In this document: positions 63,181 through 64,000 of the stretch, piece by piece | Layout of the letters: the number at the start of each line of letters is the position of its first letter | Position numbering within the stretch: position 1 is the first letter of the stretch | Assembly: GCA_964036315.1 (NCBI GenBank) | Contig: OZ038500.1 | Span: 61,970,102 to 62,034,101 of the forward strand | Origin: Acanthosepion esculentum | Taxonomy: Eukaryota > Mollusca > Cephalopoda > Sepiida > Sepiidae | Length of the DNA: 64,000 nt | Direction: 5' to 3' | Position numbers and translations under genes: made by a program | The notes under the pieces: model-generated | What the model saw: the letters and a program-made list of their open reading frames with translations, nothing else | Databases searched by the model: none | Told to the model about the DNA's origin: nothing

Positions 63181-63276
63181 ATCTTAAAATCAGCTCTATT
63201 GGGTGGCATTTAAGCTAGCTTCTGGGGAGGGCTTTTGATTAAGCCTTCATCACAATAGGTAGAGAGGAGTAGATGT
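63181..63276 (+). repeat. Direct repeat, left copy
   Basis: TTGGGTGGCATTTAAGCTAG through CACAATAGGxAG is repeated at 63819-63914 with few changes. The interval holds the inverted copy of 55880-56400. Confidence 0.9.
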
Positions 63277-63344
63277 GATAGACAACAACAAACTAAAGAA
63301 GAACTCAAAATTGATCGCTGCATTTAAGTATTGCAGTAATATTT

Positions 63345-63745
63345 ATGCTTACCTTTTAAAAGTTCAATGATAATTCTTCTACCAACACTTAATTTAAAGA
63401 CAATTTGATGTTCGTAGGTCCTTACTTTCCGTACAAACAATTATTTTTATTTCATGGGTGACTTTAATTTATTTCAAGTTATAAAAAATGATATCATACA
63501 AAAAAATTTGTCAGAAAAAAATCACGTAAAAAAATCACCAAAACAATCGCAGTAATGAAAACTTGGGAATCCAAAATTTCAGGATTGTGGGTCTGGATCC
63601 AGGCTGAATTGTTTTTAATTTGCTCACGGAGTTGGCCTGATTTCAAAATGGTATCTTATAGTGGGCTACGGCTTCTAGGAGTAAAGTTGAAAAAGTGTTG
63701 TCACAGTGACACACTGACATTCGCATTTATTATATAGATATGTAA
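63345..63745 (-). repeat. Dispersed repeat, inverted copy of 55880-56400
   Basis: See 55880-56400. Lies between the 96-bp direct repeats. Confidence 0.7.
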
Positions 63746-63818
63746 GGGTAGATTAATAAGGGTGGATTAATAAGTACCCCGTTTTGATTTATATGATTTG
63801 CAGCAAAGAAGGATACTA

Positions 63819-63914
63819 TCTTAAAAGCTGCCCTATTGGGTGGCATTTAAGCTAGCTTCTGGGGAGGGCTCTTGATTAAGCCTTCATCACAATAGGGAGG
63901 GAGGAGTAGATTTC
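63819..63914 (+). repeat. Direct repeat, right copy
   Basis: Counterpart of 63181-63276, offset 638 bp. Confidence 0.9.
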
Positions 63915-64000
63915 AAGAATGCATTCGTACAGGAGGACGCCATCTACCGGACGTAATTTAAAAAAAATGAAAATTCCATCATTGTTTCTTAAATGGCATG

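Overview
This is repeat-rich intergenic DNA from a metazoan, most likely a cephalopod mollusc such as Octopus. That placement is an inference from the mix of tRNA-derived SINEs, degenerate LINE tails, BEL/Pao retrotransposons and very many (TA)n/(CA)n arrays; no host marker gene is present. I recognise no host protein-coding gene. Every coding sequence I can identify belongs to a mobile element, and nearly all are broken.

Layout. 0-7 kb: the 3' end of a restriction-like-endonuclease LINE with a (TAA)n tail, an 80-bp mariner MITE closely resembling human MADE1, and other LINE remnants. 7-10 kb: tRNA-derived SINEs, a (TA)n-centred palindrome, a decayed mariner transposase, and two copies of a short tRNA-headed element carrying a hammerhead ribozyme on the minus strand (a third lies at 62.35 kb). 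10-16 kb: a duplicated block whose first copy holds a TA-flanked MITE and whose second shows the empty site, a LINE fragment, and a repeat present three times. 16-23 kb: two copies of a chimeric 5S rRNA-tRNA SINE, further SINEs, microsatellites and several MITEs. 23.93-27.33 kb: a minisatellite of about 35-bp monomers with a higher-order period of about 640 bp.

28.07-42.46 kb is the main feature: two complete, almost identical BEL/Pao elements on the minus strand sharing a central LTR (LTR-internal-LTR-internal-LTR, period 6910 bp). The whole array is bounded by one 5-bp target-site duplication, CATAC. Each copy encodes a Gag-Pol polyprotein of about 1,947 codons interrupted by the same in-frame TAA in RNase H. 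This looks like a single insertion that was later duplicated by unequal exchange between its LTRs.

42.5-48.2 kb: a tandemly repeated LINE C-terminus, a hAT element with a perfect 8-bp target duplication that contains two TA-flanked MITEs and a LINE fragment, more LINE remnants, a foldback element and a mariner-type MITE. 50-57 kb: an interrupted LINE and unassigned LTR-like DNA. 57.6-60 kb: a decayed Ty3/gypsy-like gag-protease segment on the minus strand without reverse transcriptase. 61-64 kb: LINE fragments, long (TA)n arrays and a pair of direct repeats.

Boundaries of old repeats were placed by eye and may be off by tens of bases. Boundaries with terminal repeats and target-site duplications are exact.
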